Shown here: one piece after another, positions 30,279 to 40,729 of the stretch
How positions within the stretch are numbered: the first letter of the stretch is position 1
How the letters are laid out: the number at the start of each line of letters is the position of its first letter
NCBI GenBank assembly: GCA_902627805.1
Contig: CACOKN010000002.1
Span: 140,810 to 204,809, forward strand
Direction: 5' to 3'
Length of the DNA: 64,000 nucleotides
From: an uncultured Pelagibacteraceae bacterium
GTDB lineage: Bacteria; Pseudomonadota; Alphaproteobacteria; Pelagibacterales; Pelagibacteraceae
The notes under the pieces: model-generated
Databases searched by the model: none
Told to the model about the DNA's origin: nothing
Seen by the model: only the letters and a program-made list of their open reading frames with translations
Position numbers and translations under genes: made by a program

Positions 30279-30727
30279 TAAACTCTCCTTTTTTTGGGTG
30301 GTCTGGTACCATTATGTGGCATCGGGGTTGTATCTTTAATTGATAAAATTTTAAATCCTCTTGCCTGTAACGCTCTTAGTGCTGTTTCTCTGCCTGAACC
30401 AGGTCCCTTAACTTCCACAGATAAAGTTTTCATACCAAATTCTAAAGCTTTAGATGCTGCTGCATCTGCAGCAATTTGTGCTGCGTAAGGTGTTGATTTT
30501 CTAGAACCCTTAAAACCTTTTTGCCCAGCTGATGCCCAAGAAATTACATTTCCATTAGTATCAGCTATTGAAATAATTGTATTGTTAAAGGTTGATTGAA
30601 CATATGCAATTCCATTTAAGATATTTTTTTTAGTTTTCTTTTTTTTTGAATAAGAACTTTTAATCGTTTTTTTTGGCGACTTTTCTTGACTCAATTCTTT
30701 GTTATCTTTTTTTTCTGATTTTGCCAT
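30278..30727 (-). CDS. rpsK: Ribosomal protein S11 with extended N-terminus
   Basis: 149 aa against about 129 usual. The first 30 residues ([20 protein letters not shown]) are Lys/Ser-rich; the S11 fold follows with [30 protein letters not shown] and ends [10 protein letters not shown]. No internal start fits the family length better except within the basic stretch, so the extension seems real. It lies 1 nt downstream of rpsM. Confidence 0.97.
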   Translation of the reverse strand: MAKSEKKDNKELSQEKSPKKTIKSSYSKKKKTKKNILNGIAYVQSTFNNTIISIADTNGNVISWASAGQKGFKGSRKSTPYAAQIAADAAASKALEFGMKTLSVEVKGPGSGRETALRALQARGFKILSIKDTTPMPHNGTRPPKKRRV

Positions 30728-30728
30728 A

Positions 30729-31112
30729 TTATTTTTTAAGTGGAGTTAATTTTTTTCCAGCTATTGCAATAGCTTTACCCTTTCGCGTTCTGGCATTACA
30801 TCTAGTTCTCTGACCTCTTACAGGTAATTTCTTTCTATGTCTCGAGCCTCTATAGCAAGCTAAATCTATTAATCTTTTTATGCTTAGTGAATAATCTCTT
30901 CTAAGATCTCCTTCAACTTTAAAATTTTGATCAATGTATTCCCTTATTTTCAAAATTTCATCATCAGTAAGTTGATTCACTCTTTTTTCTTTAGGTATAG
31001 CTAATGATGTGCAAATTTGTTTTGAAAATTTATCACCAATCCCATAAATGTAAGTTAGCCCTACTTGAACTAATTTATTTTGTGGGATATTTATTCCTGC
31101 AATACGAGCCAT
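30729..31112 (-). CDS. rpsM: Ribosomal protein S13
   Basis: 127 aa, starts [26 protein letters not shown] and ends with the Arg/Lys-rich tail [16 protein letters not shown] that contacts the 30S head and tRNA. First gene after the promoter-like sequence at 31137-31164, so it probably heads a rpsM-rpsK-rpoA-rplQ transcript as well as being read through from upstream. Confidence 0.97.
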   Translation of the reverse strand: MARIAGINIPQNKLVQVGLTYIYGIGDKFSKQICTSLAIPKEKRVNQLTDDEILKIREYIDQNFKVEGDLRRDYSLSIKRLIDLACYRGSRHRKKLPVRGQRTRCNARTRKGKAIAIAGKKLTPLKK

Positions 31113-31136
31113 AAATTTTGAGATAAATTTTAGCCT

Positions 31137-31164
31137 TTTATATAAGAAGTTCTTTCAAAGTCAA
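31137..31164 (-). promoter_or_regulatory. Sigma-70-like promoter before rpsM
   Basis: Minus-strand TTGACT (31164-31159), 16-nt spacer, TATAAA (31142-31137). Both boxes are one mismatch from consensus and lie wholly inside the 56-nt adk-rpsM gap, one of the few gaps of this size inside the ribosomal block. Expected start point is near 31130, giving an 18-nt leader to rpsM. Confidence 0.6.
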
Positions 31165-31168
31165 CGTC

Positions 31169-31732
31169 TTAAACATTAAGAAAAGCATCTATTTTAGCGG
31201 TTATTTCTTCGATTTTAAGCGCACCATCTATTTCATAAAAGTTTGAATTTTTGGAATAGAAATCTAAAACGGGGCGTGTCATATCCATATAGGTGTCATA
31301 TCTTTTTAGAATAATACTTGAGTCATCATCAGATCTTTTTTCTAAGGTTTTTCTTTTTTCAACTCTTTTAATTATTACCTCTTTTTCAACATTAAGAAAA
31401 AAAATATAATCAATCTTTTGATTTGAACTTTCTAAAATATTTTCTAAATTCTTAGCTTGTTCCAATGATCTAGGATATCCATCAAAAATAAGTTTATTAT
31501 TAAATTTTCCATCAAAAATAACTTTTTTAATCAATTCATTAACAATTTCATCACTTACAAATCTACCATCATTCATATCATTGATTATTCTTTTTCCTAT
31601 TTCAGAATTTTTTTTTATTTCATCTCTTAACATATCACCTGTTGAAACTTGAAAACCATTAATTTTTTTTACTAAATATTTTGCTTGGGTTCCTTTTCCA
31701 GCACCAGGAGGTCCAAATAGGATTATATTCAC
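31169..31732 (-). CDS. adk: Adenylate kinase (short form)
   Basis: Interconverts ATP+AMP and 2 ADP. 187 aa, with P-loop FGPPGAGKGTQAKYL at the N-terminus, STGDMLRDEIKK for AMP binding and IFDGYPRSLEQA. At this length the long zinc-type LID insertion is absent, as in most alphaproteobacteria. It lies between secY and rpsM, the standard position, 3 nt after secY. Confidence 0.96.
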   Translation of the reverse strand: MNIILFGPPGAGKGTQAKYLVKKINGFQVSTGDMLRDEIKKNSEIGKRIINDMNDGRFVSDEIVNELIKKVIFDGKFNNKLIFDGYPRSLEQAKNLENILESSNQKIDYIFFLNVEKEVIIKRVEKRKTLEKRSDDDSSIILKRYDTYMDMTRPVLDFYSKNSNFYEIDGALKIEEITAKIDAFLNV

Positions 31733-31735
31733 GAA

Positions 31736-33016
31736 TTATCTTCCGAATTTTGTTTTTTTAATCAACTGTTCGTATTGGGAGCTCATTAATCTTGTTTGTA
31801 TTTGTGTAACGGTATCTATTGCAACAACAACTACAATTAAAATAGATGTACCCCCCAGGTAGAAAGGAATTGGATAATTAGCAATTAAAAACTCAGGCAT
31901 TAAACAAACTAAAGTTAAATATAAAGCACCTATTGTTGTCAACTTTGTTAAAATATTATCAATATAAATTGCCGTACTTTCTCCAGGTCTTATCCCAGGC
32001 ACAAAACCACCGTATTTTCTCAAATTGTCTGCTGTTTCTGTTGGATTAAAAGTTATCGATGTATAAAAAAAAGTAAAAAATATTATTCCTGATGCATAAA
32101 GCAACATATATAAAGGTTGCCCTTGAGTAAAATATGAACTTATATTTAAAAAAGTTTCATTGTCAGAAAAATTGAAATTTGAAAAAGTTACTGGTAATAA
32201 TAGTAATGCTGAAGCAAAAATCGCAGGAATTACTCCAGCTTGATTAATCTTGAGTGGTAAATGAGATGACTCTCCTCCATACATTTTATTACCAACTTGT
32301 CTTTTAGGATAATTTATTAGTATTTTTCTCAAAGCTCTTTCCATAAAAACAATAAATAAAATTGTTAAGATTAATAAAACAAATAAAGCTAAGATCATCA
32401 ATGTAGATACTGCTCCTGTTCTACCAAGTTCGAAAGTGGTAACTAAAGCTCTTGGAATTTCCGCAACAATACCAGCGAAAATAATAAGTGATATACCATT
32501 ACCAATTCCTCTTTGAGTAATTTGTTCTCCTAACCACATTAAAAAAATAGTCCCAGAAACAATAGTGGTAACAGTTGAAATCTTAAAAAAAACACCAGGA
32601 TTAATTACTAATCCAGCTGAGGACTCTAGTCCTACTGCTAATCCATAACCTTGAACTGTTGCAAGTAAAACAGTTCCATAACGAGTTATCTGAGTAATTT
32701 TTGCTCTACCAGTTTCACCTTGTGATTTTAAATTTTTAAAATAATCAGAAACACCAGTTAATAGTTGAACAATAATTGATGAAGAAATATATGGCATGAT
32801 TCCTAATGCAAAAATAGCCATTCTACTCACTGCGCCACCAGCAAAAACATTAAACATTCCTAATAAACCCTTTTGATTTCCTTCCATCATAATTTTGAGT
32901 TGTTCAGGATCTATCCCAGGTAAAGGGACAAATGTACCGAATCTATAGACCACTAAAATAGCAAGGGTAAATATTATTCTATTTCTTAAATCAGTATTTG
33001 ATGATGATGCGCTCAT
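31736..33016 (-). CDS. secY: Preprotein translocase subunit SecY
   Basis: Ten-TM pore of the Sec translocon, 426 aa. Landmarks: RIIFTLAILVVYRFGTFVPLPGID (TM1 and plug start), GIMPYISSSIIVQLLT, the basic cytosolic loop MERALRKILINYPKRQVG and NLRKYGGFVPGIRPGE. Its partner secE is also in this block; secG is not in the window. Located 9 nt after rplO. Confidence 0.97.
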   Translation of the reverse strand: MSASSSNTDLRNRIIFTLAILVVYRFGTFVPLPGIDPEQLKIMMEGNQKGLLGMFNVFAGGAVSRMAIFALGIMPYISSSIIVQLLTGVSDYFKNLKSQGETGRAKITQITRYGTVLLATVQGYGLAVGLESSAGLVINPGVFFKISTVTTIVSGTIFLMWLGEQITQRGIGNGISLIIFAGIVAEIPRALVTTFELGRTGAVSTLMILALFVLLILTILFIVFMERALRKILINYPKRQVGNKMYGGESSHLPLKINQAGVIPAIFASALLLLPVTFSNFNFSDNETFLNISSYFTQGQPLYMLLYASGIIFFTFFYTSITFNPTETADNLRKYGGFVPGIRPGESTAIYIDNILTKLTTIGALYLTLVCLMPEFLIANYPIPFYLGGTSILIVVVVAIDTVTQIQTRLMSSQYEQLIKKTKFGR

Positions 33017-33025
33017 TAAATTAAA

Positions 33026-33481
33026 CTATTTTTTTAATTGTATTGAACCACCAATTTTTTCAAGTTTTTCAACAGCAGACTTTGATGCAAGATCTGCCTC
33101 AATATTAATTTTATCTTTAATGGCTCCAGAACCTAAAATTTTTAATTTTATTGAATTTTGATCTATTAATTTTAGTTTTTTTAGTAAATTTGAATTTAGC
33201 GTGTCTGTAGTTTTAATATTTTTTTTATCAATATAAGATTGGATTTTATCTAGATTTAATATTGCAATTGTTTTTTTATTAACAGGGTTGAATCCTCTCT
33301 TTGGAAGTCTTCTGTATAGTGGCATTTGTCCACCCTCAAAACTTTTAATCGCCACACCAGATCTGGATTTTTGACCTTTTACACCTCTTCCAGATGTTTT
33401 GCCCTTTCCAGAACCTATACCTCTACCAACTCTAAGTTTAGTTTTATTAATCTTATTTCTATTATTTAATTTAATCATCAT
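33026..33481 (-). CDS. rplO: Ribosomal protein L15
   Basis: 151 aa. The basic glycine-rich N-terminus [27 protein letters not shown] and [17 protein letters not shown] identify it. Two adjacent ATGs (33481 and 33478) overlap the rpsE stop; either could serve. L30 (rpmD), normally between rpsE and rplO, is absent. Confidence 0.97.
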   Translation of the reverse strand: MMIKLNNRNKINKTKLRVGRGIGSGKGKTSGRGVKGQKSRSGVAIKSFEGGQMPLYRRLPKRGFNPVNKKTIAILNLDKIQSYIDKKNIKTTDTLNSNLLKKLKLIDQNSIKLKILGSGAIKDKINIEADLASKSAVEKLEKIGGSIQLKK

Positions 33482-33993
33482 CCTCTTTTTTCTATTATCT
33501 CAGAAATTTTTTTATTTCTTATTGAAGATATTTGCTTTGGTGAATTTTGTTTCAGTAGTGCTTTCATTGTAGCTCTAATCACATTATGGGCATTTGATGT
33601 ACCCATTGATTTAGCTACAATATCTTTTACTCCCAAAACCTCGCACACAGCTCGAACAGGACCTCCAGCTATTATACCCGTTCCTTTAGATGCTGCTCTC
33701 AATACAATTCTGCCAGATCCGTCCTTAGCTTTAACATCATGATGAATTGTTCTTCCTTCTCGAAGAGGTATATGAATAAGCTTCCTTCTTGCCATTTCAT
33801 TTGCTTTTTTTATAGCATCTGGCACTTGTTTTGCTTTAGCATGAGCTATTCCAATTTTACCGGACTGATTTCCAACAACAACTAGTGCTGAAAAACCAAA
33901 TCTACGTCCACCTTTTACTACTTTTGTTATACGATTAATGTGAACTAATTTTTCTAAAATATCGTCAGTTTTTTTATCTTTATTATTATCCAT
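33478..33993 (-). CDS. rpsE: Ribosomal protein S5
   Basis: 171 aa using the ATG at 33991-33993 ([11 protein letters not shown]); the track extends 13 residues further but that would run back into rplR and has no family support. Signature: [39 protein letters not shown]. The stop is shared with the rplO start region, leaving no space for rpmD. Confidence 0.96.
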   Translation of the reverse strand: MDNNKDKKTDDILEKLVHINRITKVVKGGRRFGFSALVVVGNQSGKIGIAHAKAKQVPDAIKKANEMARRKLIHIPLREGRTIHHDVKAKDGSGRIVLRAASKGTGIIAGGPVRAVCEVLGVKDIVAKSMGTSNAHNVIRATMKALLKQNSPKQISSIRNKKISEIIEKRG

Positions 33994-33994
33994 A

Positions 33995-34351
33995 TTAAAA
34001 TTCCATACCATTTTTACGTAAAGTTTCAGCAAAAACTTTTACTCTTCCATGATATTTATAAATGCCCCTATCAAAGTAAATTTTGGTTATTTTTTTTTCT
34101 TGTGCTTTTTTTGCTAATTTTTCAGCTACGATCTTGGATAATTCAGTTTTATTTACTTTTTGACCAGACTTAATATCTTTTTCAATTGATGATGCTGACA
34201 ATAAAGTTACATTTTTCATATCATCAATTATTTGTGCCGAAATATTCTTTGATGATCTAGAAATACTTAGTCTATATCTGTCATTTGAGGCAACATTTTT
34301 AACCTTATTGCTCACTCTAAATCTTTTTCTTTTACTAGTATCTAATTTCAT
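33995..34351 (-). CDS. rplR: Ribosomal protein L18
   Basis: 118 aa, 5S-rRNA-binding protein. Shows [35 protein letters not shown] and the C-terminal [27 protein letters not shown] typical of L18. One-base overlap with rplF (stop/start TAATG). Confidence 0.97.
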   Translation of the reverse strand: MKLDTSKRKRFRVSNKVKNVASNDRYRLSISRSSKNISAQIIDDMKNVTLLSASSIEKDIKSGQKVNKTELSKIVAEKLAKKAQEKKITKIYFDRGIYKYHGRVKVFAETLRKNGMEF

Positions 34352-34890
34352 TATTTCTTTTTTCCTTCTTTTTTCAAAATATGTTGACCTTTTTCTCTTA
34401 CACCCTTGCCTTTGTATGGTTCAATTTTTCTCAGAGTTTTAAGTTTAGATGCAATTGCACCTACTTGTTGTTTATCAGCACCACTTATTTTTAAAGTTGT
34501 TTGTTTTTCAACATTGATTTTAATTCCTTCTGGAATATCAAAATTGATATCATGGCTATAACCTAATTGTAAATTAAGTTGATTTCCTTTTAAAGCAGCT
34601 CGATATCCAACACCTACTAATTCTAGTATCTTCTCATATCCGGTGTTTGAACCAATAACTGCATTATTAATTAAACTTCTATTCATACCCCATAATCGCT
34701 TAGTTTCTTGATCAATTTTTTTTGGTTTGATTGATATTTCTTTTCCATCTTTTATATCAAGATTAAAAACTTCTAAGTCAATATTAATTGATTTTTTTCC
34801 CGAAGGCCCTTCTATGTTCAAAATATTACCAGCCAAAGCAACTTTGACTTTATCTGGAATTGAAATATTTATTTTACCAATTTTAGACAT
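34351..34890 (-). CDS. rplF: Ribosomal protein L6
   Basis: 179 aa. Two L6 repeats; NMRSL-type region as [14 protein letters not shown], then [21 protein letters not shown] and the C-terminal [23 protein letters not shown] that binds 23S rRNA. One-base overlap with rpsH. Confidence 0.97.
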   Translation of the reverse strand: MSKIGKINISIPDKVKVALAGNILNIEGPSGKKSINIDLEVFNLDIKDGKEISIKPKKIDQETKRLWGMNRSLINNAVIGSNTGYEKILELVGVGYRAALKGNQLNLQLGYSHDINFDIPEGIKINVEKQTTLKISGADKQQVGAIASKLKTLRKIEPYKGKGVREKGQHILKKEGKKK

Positions 34891-35285
34891 TAAAATACCT
34901 TACAAATTATTTCTCCACCCACTCTTTGCTTTCTTGCATCAATATCGGTCATGACACCTTTGGGGGTTGATACAATTGCTATACCTAAACCATTATTTAT
35001 TTTTGGTAAACTTTCTGCACTAGAAAAAATTCTTCTCCCTGGTTTTGAAACTCTTTCAAAAGTACTTATAACTGGGTTTCCTGAATGATATTTAAGTTCT
35101 AAAGATAATAAAGATTTATTATTTTCTTTATTCACTTTGAAGTCTTTTATAAAACCTTCATTTTTTAAGATATCAGCAATCTTAGTTTTAAAATTTGAAG
35201 AAGGTAATTCAACTTTCTTATGGTTTCTATCTTGAGCATTTTTTATTCTTGCTATCATATCGCCAATTGGATCACTTAAACTCAT
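34890..35285 (-). CDS. rpsH: Ribosomal protein S8
   Basis: 131 aa. DPIGDMIARIKNAQDRNHKKVELPSSNFK at the N-terminus and LGIAIVSTPKGVMTDIDARKQRVGGEIICKVF at the C-terminus are diagnostic. In E. coli S8 represses spc translation at the rplE start; no matching hairpin was obvious here. Confidence 0.97.
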   Translation of the reverse strand: MSLSDPIGDMIARIKNAQDRNHKKVELPSSNFKTKIADILKNEGFIKDFKVNKENNKSLLSLELKYHSGNPVISTFERVSKPGRRIFSSAESLPKINNGLGIAIVSTPKGVMTDIDARKQRVGGEIICKVF

Positions 35286-35295
35286 ATTTTCCTTT

Positions 35296-35601
35296 CTACC
35301 AACTTGATTTAATTAAACCTGGTATCTTTCCTTGCAGACCTAATTGTCTTAATGCAATTCTTGATATTTTCAATTTTCTATAAACTCCGTGAGGTCTTCC
35401 GGTGATCTGACATCTATTCATCACTCTTACTTTCGCAGAGTTTCTAGGTAATTTTGATAATTTTTGTTGCGCTTTAAATCTTTCCTCAAAAGGGAGTTTT
35501 TTATTCATAATAATCTTTTTTAACTTTTGCCTTTTTTTAAATAGCCTGTCCGATAATTTTATTCGTTTATTGTTCTTGTTTATTGAGCTTAATTTAGCCA
35601 T
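35296..35601 (-). CDS. rpsN: Ribosomal protein S14 (long, zinc-free form)
   Basis: 101 aa, the long C-minus form. It lacks the CxxC zinc pairs of short S14 but has the conserved [58 protein letters not shown] end. Placed 1 nt after rplE. Confidence 0.97.
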   Translation of the reverse strand: MAKLSSINKNNKRIKLSDRLFKKRQKLKKIIMNKKLPFEERFKAQQKLSKLPRNSAKVRVMNRCQITGRPHGVYRKLKISRIALRQLGLQGKIPGLIKSSW

Positions 35602-35602
35602 T

Positions 35603-36157
35603 TTAGTTATCTCCTTTTTTAATAAATGGAAAATTTAATTTTTCTAAAAGAGCAAAACTATGCTCTTTATTTTTAGCTGATATTACAATTACAATATCAA
35701 TACCACGAACCTTATCAGCACGATCAAAACTTACCTCAGGAAATATGATATGTTCTTTAACACCAAATGTGTAATTTCCAAATTTATCAAAACCATTTGC
35801 GGACAGACCTCTAAAATCTTTAATCCTTGGTAAAGCTATATTCACAAGTCTATCTAAAAATTCATACATTTTGTCTTTTCTAAGTGTAACCTTTAAGCCA
35901 GCATTTGACCCTTTTCTTGTTTTAAAATTTGCAACTGATTTTTTAAATTTGGTTATCACAGGTTTTTGACCTGTTATCTTTGCTAAATCCTCCTCACAAG
36001 ACTTTAATATTTTTGAGTCATTTCCATCTAATCCTAAGCCCATATTTAAAACAATTTTTTCAATTTTTGGACCCATGTACAAATTTTTAAAACCAAATTG
36101 AGATTTTAATGCAGGTTGTATTTCTTTATAATAAAGTTCTTTTAATCTCGGAGTCAT
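35603..36157 (-). CDS. rplE: Ribosomal protein L5
   Basis: 184 aa, 5S-rRNA-binding. Landmarks: [42 protein letters not shown] and [27 protein letters not shown]. One-base overlap with rplX. Confidence 0.97.
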   Translation of the reverse strand: MTPRLKELYYKEIQPALKSQFGFKNLYMGPKIEKIVLNMGLGLDGNDSKILKSCEEDLAKITGQKPVITKFKKSVANFKTRKGSNAGLKVTLRKDKMYEFLDRLVNIALPRIKDFRGLSANGFDKFGNYTFGVKEHIIFPEVSFDRADKVRGIDIVIVISAKNKEHSFALLEKLNFPFIKKGDN

Positions 36158-36405
36158 TATTTTTTAGCCTCAGTTTTTTTAGTTTTTGTTTTTTCGTCAA
36201 TTAGTTTTAAATTTGATAAATGAATAAAACTTTCCTTTGAAAAAATTCCACCTTTTTTTTCCTTAGTTGTTTTTACGTGTCTCTTTACCATATTAATATC
36301 TTTAACTTTTGCTCTGTTGTTTGGTCTATCAATTTCAATTACTTCACCTTCTTTTTTTTTATCTCTGCCTGATAAAACTCGAACTTTTAAACCTTTTTTA
36401 ATCAT
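36157..36405 (-). CDS. rplX: Ribosomal protein L24 (short)
   Basis: 82 aa against about 102-105 usual; KOW motif [36 protein letters not shown] is intact and the C-terminal region is shortened and Lys-rich. One-base overlap with both neighbours, so the length is fixed by context rather than by a frameshift I can see. Confidence 0.95.
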   Translation of the reverse strand: MIKKGLKVRVLSGRDKKKEGEVIEIDRPNNRAKVKDINMVKRHVKTTKEKKGGIFSKESFIHLSNLKLIDEKTKTKKTEAKK

Positions 36406-36773
36406 TACAAAACCTCTGGGGCTAATGAGATTATTTTCATTTGCCCTTTATTCCTTAATTCTCTAGTTACTGGACCAAAAATTCTAGTTCCTACTGGTTC
36501 ACCTTTATCATCAACCAGAACAGCCGCGTTATTATCAAATCTTACTTTTGATCCATCATCCCTATGAATTCCTTTTTTTACTCTCACCACCACTGCTTTG
36601 TGAACTGATCCTTTTTTTACTTTTCCCTTGGGAATTGCTTCTTTAACCGCAATCACTATCGTGTCTCCTATGCTTGCATATCTTCTTTTCGATCCACCTA
36701 AGACTTTAATACATTCAATTTTCTTTGCCCCAGTGTTATCGGCTACATTTAATTCTGTTTGGACCTGTATCAT
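36405..36773 (-). CDS. rplN: Ribosomal protein L14
   Basis: 122 aa, starts [37 protein letters not shown], a near-invariant L14 N-terminus, and ends [19 protein letters not shown]. One-base overlaps on each side. Confidence 0.98.
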   Translation of the reverse strand: MIQVQTELNVADNTGAKKIECIKVLGGSKRRYASIGDTIVIAVKEAIPKGKVKKGSVHKAVVVRVKKGIHRDDGSKVRFDNNAAVLVDDKGEPVGTRIFGPVTRELRNKGQMKIISLAPEVL

Positions 36774-37009
36774 TATTTTGTGTTCTCCATTACTTGGAAT
36801 TTCTTATTTTTTGAGAAAGGTTTGCTCTCAATGATTGATACCTTGTCGCCAGTTTTAAATTTATTATTTTCATCATGGGCATTATATTTTTTTCTCACTT
36901 TTATTACTTTTTTTAATAATGGATGAGAATATTTTCGTTCAACTAAAACAGTTATAGTTTTGTTAGGTTTATCACTTACAACCACACCTGTTAATATTTT
37001 CTTAGGCAT
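36773..37009 (-). CDS. rpsQ: Ribosomal protein S17
   Basis: 78 aa, [40 protein letters not shown] followed by [23 protein letters not shown], the S17 OB-fold pattern. Overlaps rpmC by 8 nt. Confidence 0.97.
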   Translation of the reverse strand: MPKKILTGVVVSDKPNKTITVLVERKYSHPLLKKVIKVRKKYNAHDENNKFKTGDKVSIIESKPFSKNKKFQVMENTK

Positions 37010-37202
37010 TTAATTTTCCTTTTAATATTGTTTTTAATCTAGCAATTGTTTTTTTTGTTTCAATAATTTTTGCAGGATTTGTAATCTGTGAATTCATCTT
37101 TTGAAATCTAAAATTAAATAAATCTTTTTTAAATTTATCAATACTTTTTATAATTTGATCTTTTGATAGTTTTTTAATTTCTTGTTTTTTCATATTAGGC
37201 AA
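37002..37202 (-). CDS. rpmC: Ribosomal protein L29
   Basis: 66 aa, two-helix protein near the exit tunnel: [37 protein letters not shown] then [11 protein letters not shown]. Overlaps rplP and rpsQ by 8 nt each, consistent with coupled translation. Confidence 0.96.
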   Translation of the reverse strand: MPNMKKQEIKKLSKDQIIKSIDKFKKDLFNFRFQKMNSQITNPAKIIETKKTIARLKTILKGKLNA

Positions 37203-37605
37203 ATCTCTTTATGGTTTTTGTTTTAATTGGCAATTTTGCAGATGCTTTATATAACGCTTCTTTGGCTATCTGTTCTGAAACACCATCTACTTCAAATAAA
37301 ATTCTTCCTGGTTTTACACGACATGCATAGAATTCCGGAGAACCTTTTCCTTTACCCATACGTACTTCAATGGGTTTTTTAGAAACTGGAATATTTGGAA
37401 AAATTCTTGTCCAAACTCTTCCTTGTCTTTTCATGTGCCTTGTTAGAGCAACTCTAGCAGCCTCTATTTGTTTACCAGTAACCCTATCAGGAGATAGTGC
37501 TTTTAACGCGTAGGCACCATAATTAATAAAATTTGCTCTTGAAGCAGTTCCATGAATTCTACCTTTATGAGCTTTTCTCCATTTTGTTCTAACTGGCTGT
37601 AACAT
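37195..37605 (-). CDS. rplP: Ribosomal protein L16
   Basis: 136 aa. [62 protein letters not shown] is diagnostic; the loop [25 protein letters not shown] reaches the peptidyl-transferase region. Abuts rpsC directly. Confidence 0.98.
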   Translation of the reverse strand: MLQPVRTKWRKAHKGRIHGTASRANFINYGAYALKALSPDRVTGKQIEAARVALTRHMKRQGRVWTRIFPNIPVSKKPIEVRMGKGKGSPEFYACRVKPGRILFEVDGVSEQIAKEALYKASAKLPIKTKTIKRFA

Positions 37606-38286
37606 TTATTGTTTTCCTTCTTTAGGTGATGCTTTATTTGTTTCTTGACTAAATTCTTTTGCAAAAACTTCACCTTTATAAATCCAAACTTTTATTCCAA
37701 TTATTCCATAAGTAGTAAGTGCCTCAGCCTCTGCATAATCAATATCTGCTCTTAATGTGTGCGATGGAATGCTGCCATCTCTTAACCATTCAGTTCTAGC
37801 AATTTCATTTCCACCCAATCTTCCGCTCACTGAAACTTTAATTCCTTTAGCGCCTAATCTTAAACAAGATTGCATTGCTCTTTTCATTGCTCTTCTATAA
37901 GAAATTCTTTTAACTAATTGTTGAGCAATATTTTCAGCAACTAGATAAGCGTTTGTTTCGGGTTTTTTAACTTCTTTAATATTTAAAGTAACCTCATTAG
38001 AAGTAAATTTGGATAAATTATTTTTTATCTTATCAATATCACTACCTTTTTTTCCAATAACAAAACCTGGTCTAGAAGTGTAAATTGTAACGTAACATTT
38101 GTTTGCTGTTCTTTCGATCATCACTTTTGAAACTCCAGAATTAATAACATTTTTTTTGATATATTCTCTTATTTTAAAATCTTCTATGAGATAATTACCA
38201 AAATCTTTCTTTTTGGCGTACCAAACAGAGTCCCAACCTCTGTTAACACCTAATCTAAAACCTACCGGATTAACTTTTTGTCCCAT
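37606..38286 (-). CDS. rpsC: Ribosomal protein S3
   Basis: 226 aa with start at the ATG 38284-38286 (MGQKVNPVGFRLG), the invariant S3 N-terminus; the track's 14 extra residues are rejected. KH domain near VIGKKGSDIDKIKNNL, C-terminal domain with GRLGGNEIARTEWLRDGSIPSHTLRADIDY. Start lies 17 nt inside rplV. Confidence 0.97.
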   Translation of the reverse strand: MGQKVNPVGFRLGVNRGWDSVWYAKKKDFGNYLIEDFKIREYIKKNVINSGVSKVMIERTANKCYVTIYTSRPGFVIGKKGSDIDKIKNNLSKFTSNEVTLNIKEVKKPETNAYLVAENIAQQLVKRISYRRAMKRAMQSCLRLGAKGIKVSVSGRLGGNEIARTEWLRDGSIPSHTLRADIDYAEAEALTTYGIIGIKVWIYKGEVFAKEFSQETNKASPKEGKQ

Positions 38287-38668
38287 GACTCTCCATTTTT
38301 TTTGCCTCTGATAAAATAATTGTAACACTTGAATAAGGTTTTAAAATTGGTGCAGCTCTTCCTTTTGCTCTTGGTCTAAACCTCTTCATAGTAATTTTCT
38401 TTCCACAATAAGCTTCTTTAACCACAAGTTTATCAATATCATACTGAAAATTATTTTCTGCGTTTGCAACAGCAGATGAAATAGTCTTTCTGATATCACG
38501 AGTAATTCTTTTTTCTGAAAACTGAAGATCTCTAATAGCTAACTCTACTTTCTTCCCAACTATACCTTTTAAAATAGGATTAAGTTTTCTTACACTAGAT
38601 CTAATATTGTTGTTAATAGATTTCACTACTTTTTCTTTTTTTGTTACTAATTTCTTTTTTTTACTCAT
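38270..38668 (-). CDS. rplV: Ribosomal protein L22
   Basis: 132 aa with a basic N-terminal extension of about 18 residues (MSKKKKLVTKKEKVVKSI). Core: IRSSVRKLNPILKGIVGKKVELAIRDLQFSEKRI and the tunnel loop region KRFRPRAKGRAAPILKPYSSVTIILSE. Overlaps rpsC by 17 nt. Confidence 0.96.
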   Translation of the reverse strand: MSKKKKLVTKKEKVVKSINNNIRSSVRKLNPILKGIVGKKVELAIRDLQFSEKRITRDIRKTISSAVANAENNFQYDIDKLVVKEAYCGKKITMKRFRPRAKGRAAPILKPYSSVTIILSEAKKMESHGTKS

Positions 38669-38670
38669 AA

Positions 38671-38970
38671 TTATTTCTTAGCCTCTGCCTCAGCGGGTTT
38701 TGCTTTTTTATCTGCAGGTGTATGACCAAAAAAAGTTCTTGTTGGTGCAAATTCACCTAATTTGTGACCAACCATGTCTTCAGATATAGTAATGGGAATA
38801 AATTTTTTTCCGTTATAAATCAAAAAACTGACTCCTACAAATTCTGGAATTATTGTTGATTTTCTTGACCAAGTCTTAATAGGAATTTTTTTTGGATCAG
38901 TCTTATATTTATCAACTTTTTTAATTAAACTTTCTTCCACAAAAGGTCCTTTCCATACTGCTCTAGCCAT
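38671..38970 (-). CDS. rpsS: Ribosomal protein S19
   Basis: 99 aa. [35 protein letters not shown] and [22 protein letters not shown] are typical; a short Lys/Ala tail follows. One-base overlap with rplB. Confidence 0.97.
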   Translation of the reverse strand: MARAVWKGPFVEESLIKKVDKYKTDPKKIPIKTWSRKSTIIPEFVGVSFLIYNGKKFIPITISEDMVGHKLGEFAPTRTFFGHTPADKKAKPAEAEAKK

Positions 38971-39809
38971 TATTTTGTATCCTTCCTTTTGTTTCTTCTC
39001 TTCACGATGTATTTATCAGTTCTTTTATTGTCTCTTGTTTTCAATCCTTTTGCTGATTGTCCTTTAGGGGAAACTGGATGTCTTCCACCCGCTGATTTAC
39101 CTTCTCCACCACCATGCGGGTGATCTACTGGATTTTTAACAACACCCCTAGTATGTGGTCTTCTTCCTAACCATCGTGATCGTCCTGCTTTACCAATTTT
39201 GATATTTTTTTGATCAGGGTTACTTAATACACCAATTGTTGCCAATGATCTTGAATCGATTTTTCTAACTTCTCCTGATGCTAATTTAATCAAACTATAA
39301 TTTCCATCTAATCCACTAATCGTAACAGAAGTTCCAGCAGATCTTGCAATTTTACCTCCGCCTCCTGGTTGTATTTCAACATTGTGAATATCGATACCAA
39401 CTGGGATATCCTGCAAAGGCATGCAATTTCCAATTTTTATCTCTTTTTTTGATCCATTTTCAATTTTATCACCCACTTTTATTCTTTGTGGTGCTAGATA
39501 ATATGCATATGAATTATCATCAAATTTTACCAACATAATGTAACAAGATCTGTTCGGATCATATTCAATTCTTTCAACTGTCGCAGGCACATCAAATTTT
39601 TTTCTATAGAAGTCAACATGTCGATACATTTTTTTATGCCCACCAGCTCTATTTATAGATGTAATATGACCATTGTTGTTTCTCCCTTTCATTGCATTTT
39701 TAGGTGAAACTAAAGATTTAAAAGGTTTACCTTTCCAAAGACCAGTTCTATCAACAAGAATTGTTCCTCTAGTAGATTTTGTATATGGTTTAAAAGTTTT
39801 TAGTGCCAT
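38970..39809 (-). CDS. rplB: Ribosomal protein L2
   Basis: 279 aa, 23S rRNA-binding protein needed for subunit joining. [20 protein letters not shown] start, [26 protein letters not shown] and the conserved His-bearing [27 protein letters not shown]. Length standard. Confidence 0.98.
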   Translation of the reverse strand: MALKTFKPYTKSTRGTILVDRTGLWKGKPFKSLVSPKNAMKGRNNNGHITSINRAGGHKKMYRHVDFYRKKFDVPATVERIEYDPNRSCYIMLVKFDDNSYAYYLAPQRIKVGDKIENGSKKEIKIGNCMPLQDIPVGIDIHNVEIQPGGGGKIARSAGTSVTISGLDGNYSLIKLASGEVRKIDSRSLATIGVLSNPDQKNIKIGKAGRSRWLGRRPHTRGVVKNPVDHPHGGGEGKSAGGRHPVSPKGQSAKGLKTRDNKRTDKYIVKRRNKRKDTK

Positions 39810-39810
39810 T

Positions 39811-40104
39811 TTAAATTCCGGTTGTTAAATCAATACTTTGACCTTTTTTAAGTGTTATAATTGCTTTTTTAAAACCAGAGACTTTAACTTTTCTTCCTCT
39901 AGTTAATTTAGTTCTATTTTGTTTATTGATAATATTTACCTTTGTAACATTTACTTTAAAGATTTTTTCAATATTAATTTTTATATTTTTCTTATTTGCT
40001 TTTGATGGCACTTTAAATACAATCTTATTTTGTTCTGACAAATTTGTTGATTTTTCTGTCACTAAAGGTGATAAAATTTTGTCGTATAAGTGTATTTTTC
40101 CCAT
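39811..40104 (-). CDS. rplW: Ribosomal protein L23
   Basis: 97 aa from the ATG at 40102-40104 (MGKIHLYDKILSPLVTEKS). The track starts 3 codons earlier at 40113, but the AGAGG Shine-Dalgarno-like stretch lies 1 nt from that ATG and 10 nt from this one, so the downstream start is preferred. C-terminal TRGRKVKVSGFKKAIITLKKGQSIDLTTGI is typical. Tunnel-exit protein that docks SRP and trigger factor. Confidence 0.94.
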   Translation of the reverse strand: MGKIHLYDKILSPLVTEKSTNLSEQNKIVFKVPSKANKKNIKINIEKIFKVNVTKVNIINKQNRTKLTRGRKVKVSGFKKAIITLKKGQSIDLTTGI

Positions 40105-40105
40105 C

Positions 40106-40729
40106 TTAAGCATACCTCTTTTCTAATTCTTTTACAGATGTTTCGGTAAATACAACTTTTTTAAACTTAACTAAATCAAACGCACTAAAATGATTAATGT
40201 CTGTTACTTTAATATTTGGAATATTTCTAATTGATTTTTCAACATTATCTTTTGAGGTTTTGTCTAAGATTATTATTGAATTGGATATTTGAAATTTCTT
40301 TAAAATTAAATTCATCTCTTTAGTTTTTTTTATCTTAGTATTAAAATCGCTAAAAATTAGAAGGTTGTTATTCTTTATCTTGTCACTAATTAAAGATGCT
40401 ATACTTTGTTTTTTTTCACTCTTATTTAATTTTCTTTTTTTATAGGATAGTTCTCCTTTAGGTCCATGAGCTATACCACCACCAACAAAGATTGGGGCTT
40501 TTCTACTAGCATGTCTAGCATTACCTGTTCCTTTTTGTGCATAAATTTTTGACGTTGGACCTGAAACTTCATTTTGCTGCTTGGTTTTTGCGTGTCTACC
40601 TTTATAATTAGCATTAGTCTTATATAAAACTGTATTCACTAATCTCTTATTAATCTTAACTGAAAAAATCTTATCTAAAACTTCAATAGAACTTTTTTTA
40701 CCATCTAAATTAATTTTATCGACTTTCAT
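40106..40729 (-). CDS. rplD: Ribosomal protein L4
   Basis: 207 aa. The tunnel loop GPTSKIYAQKGTGNARHASRKAPIFVGGGIAHGP is the L4 signature. In E. coli L4 represses the S10 operon; no leader for such control exists here because rpsJ follows fusA with 1 nt between them. One-base overlap with rplC. Confidence 0.97.
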   Translation of the reverse strand: MKVDKINLDGKKSSIEVLDKIFSVKINKRLVNTVLYKTNANYKGRHAKTKQQNEVSGPTSKIYAQKGTGNARHASRKAPIFVGGGIAHGPKGELSYKKRKLNKSEKKQSIASLISDKIKNNNLLIFSDFNTKIKKTKEMNLILKKFQISNSIIILDKTSKDNVEKSIRNIPNIKVTDINHFSAFDLVKFKKVVFTETSVKELEKRYA

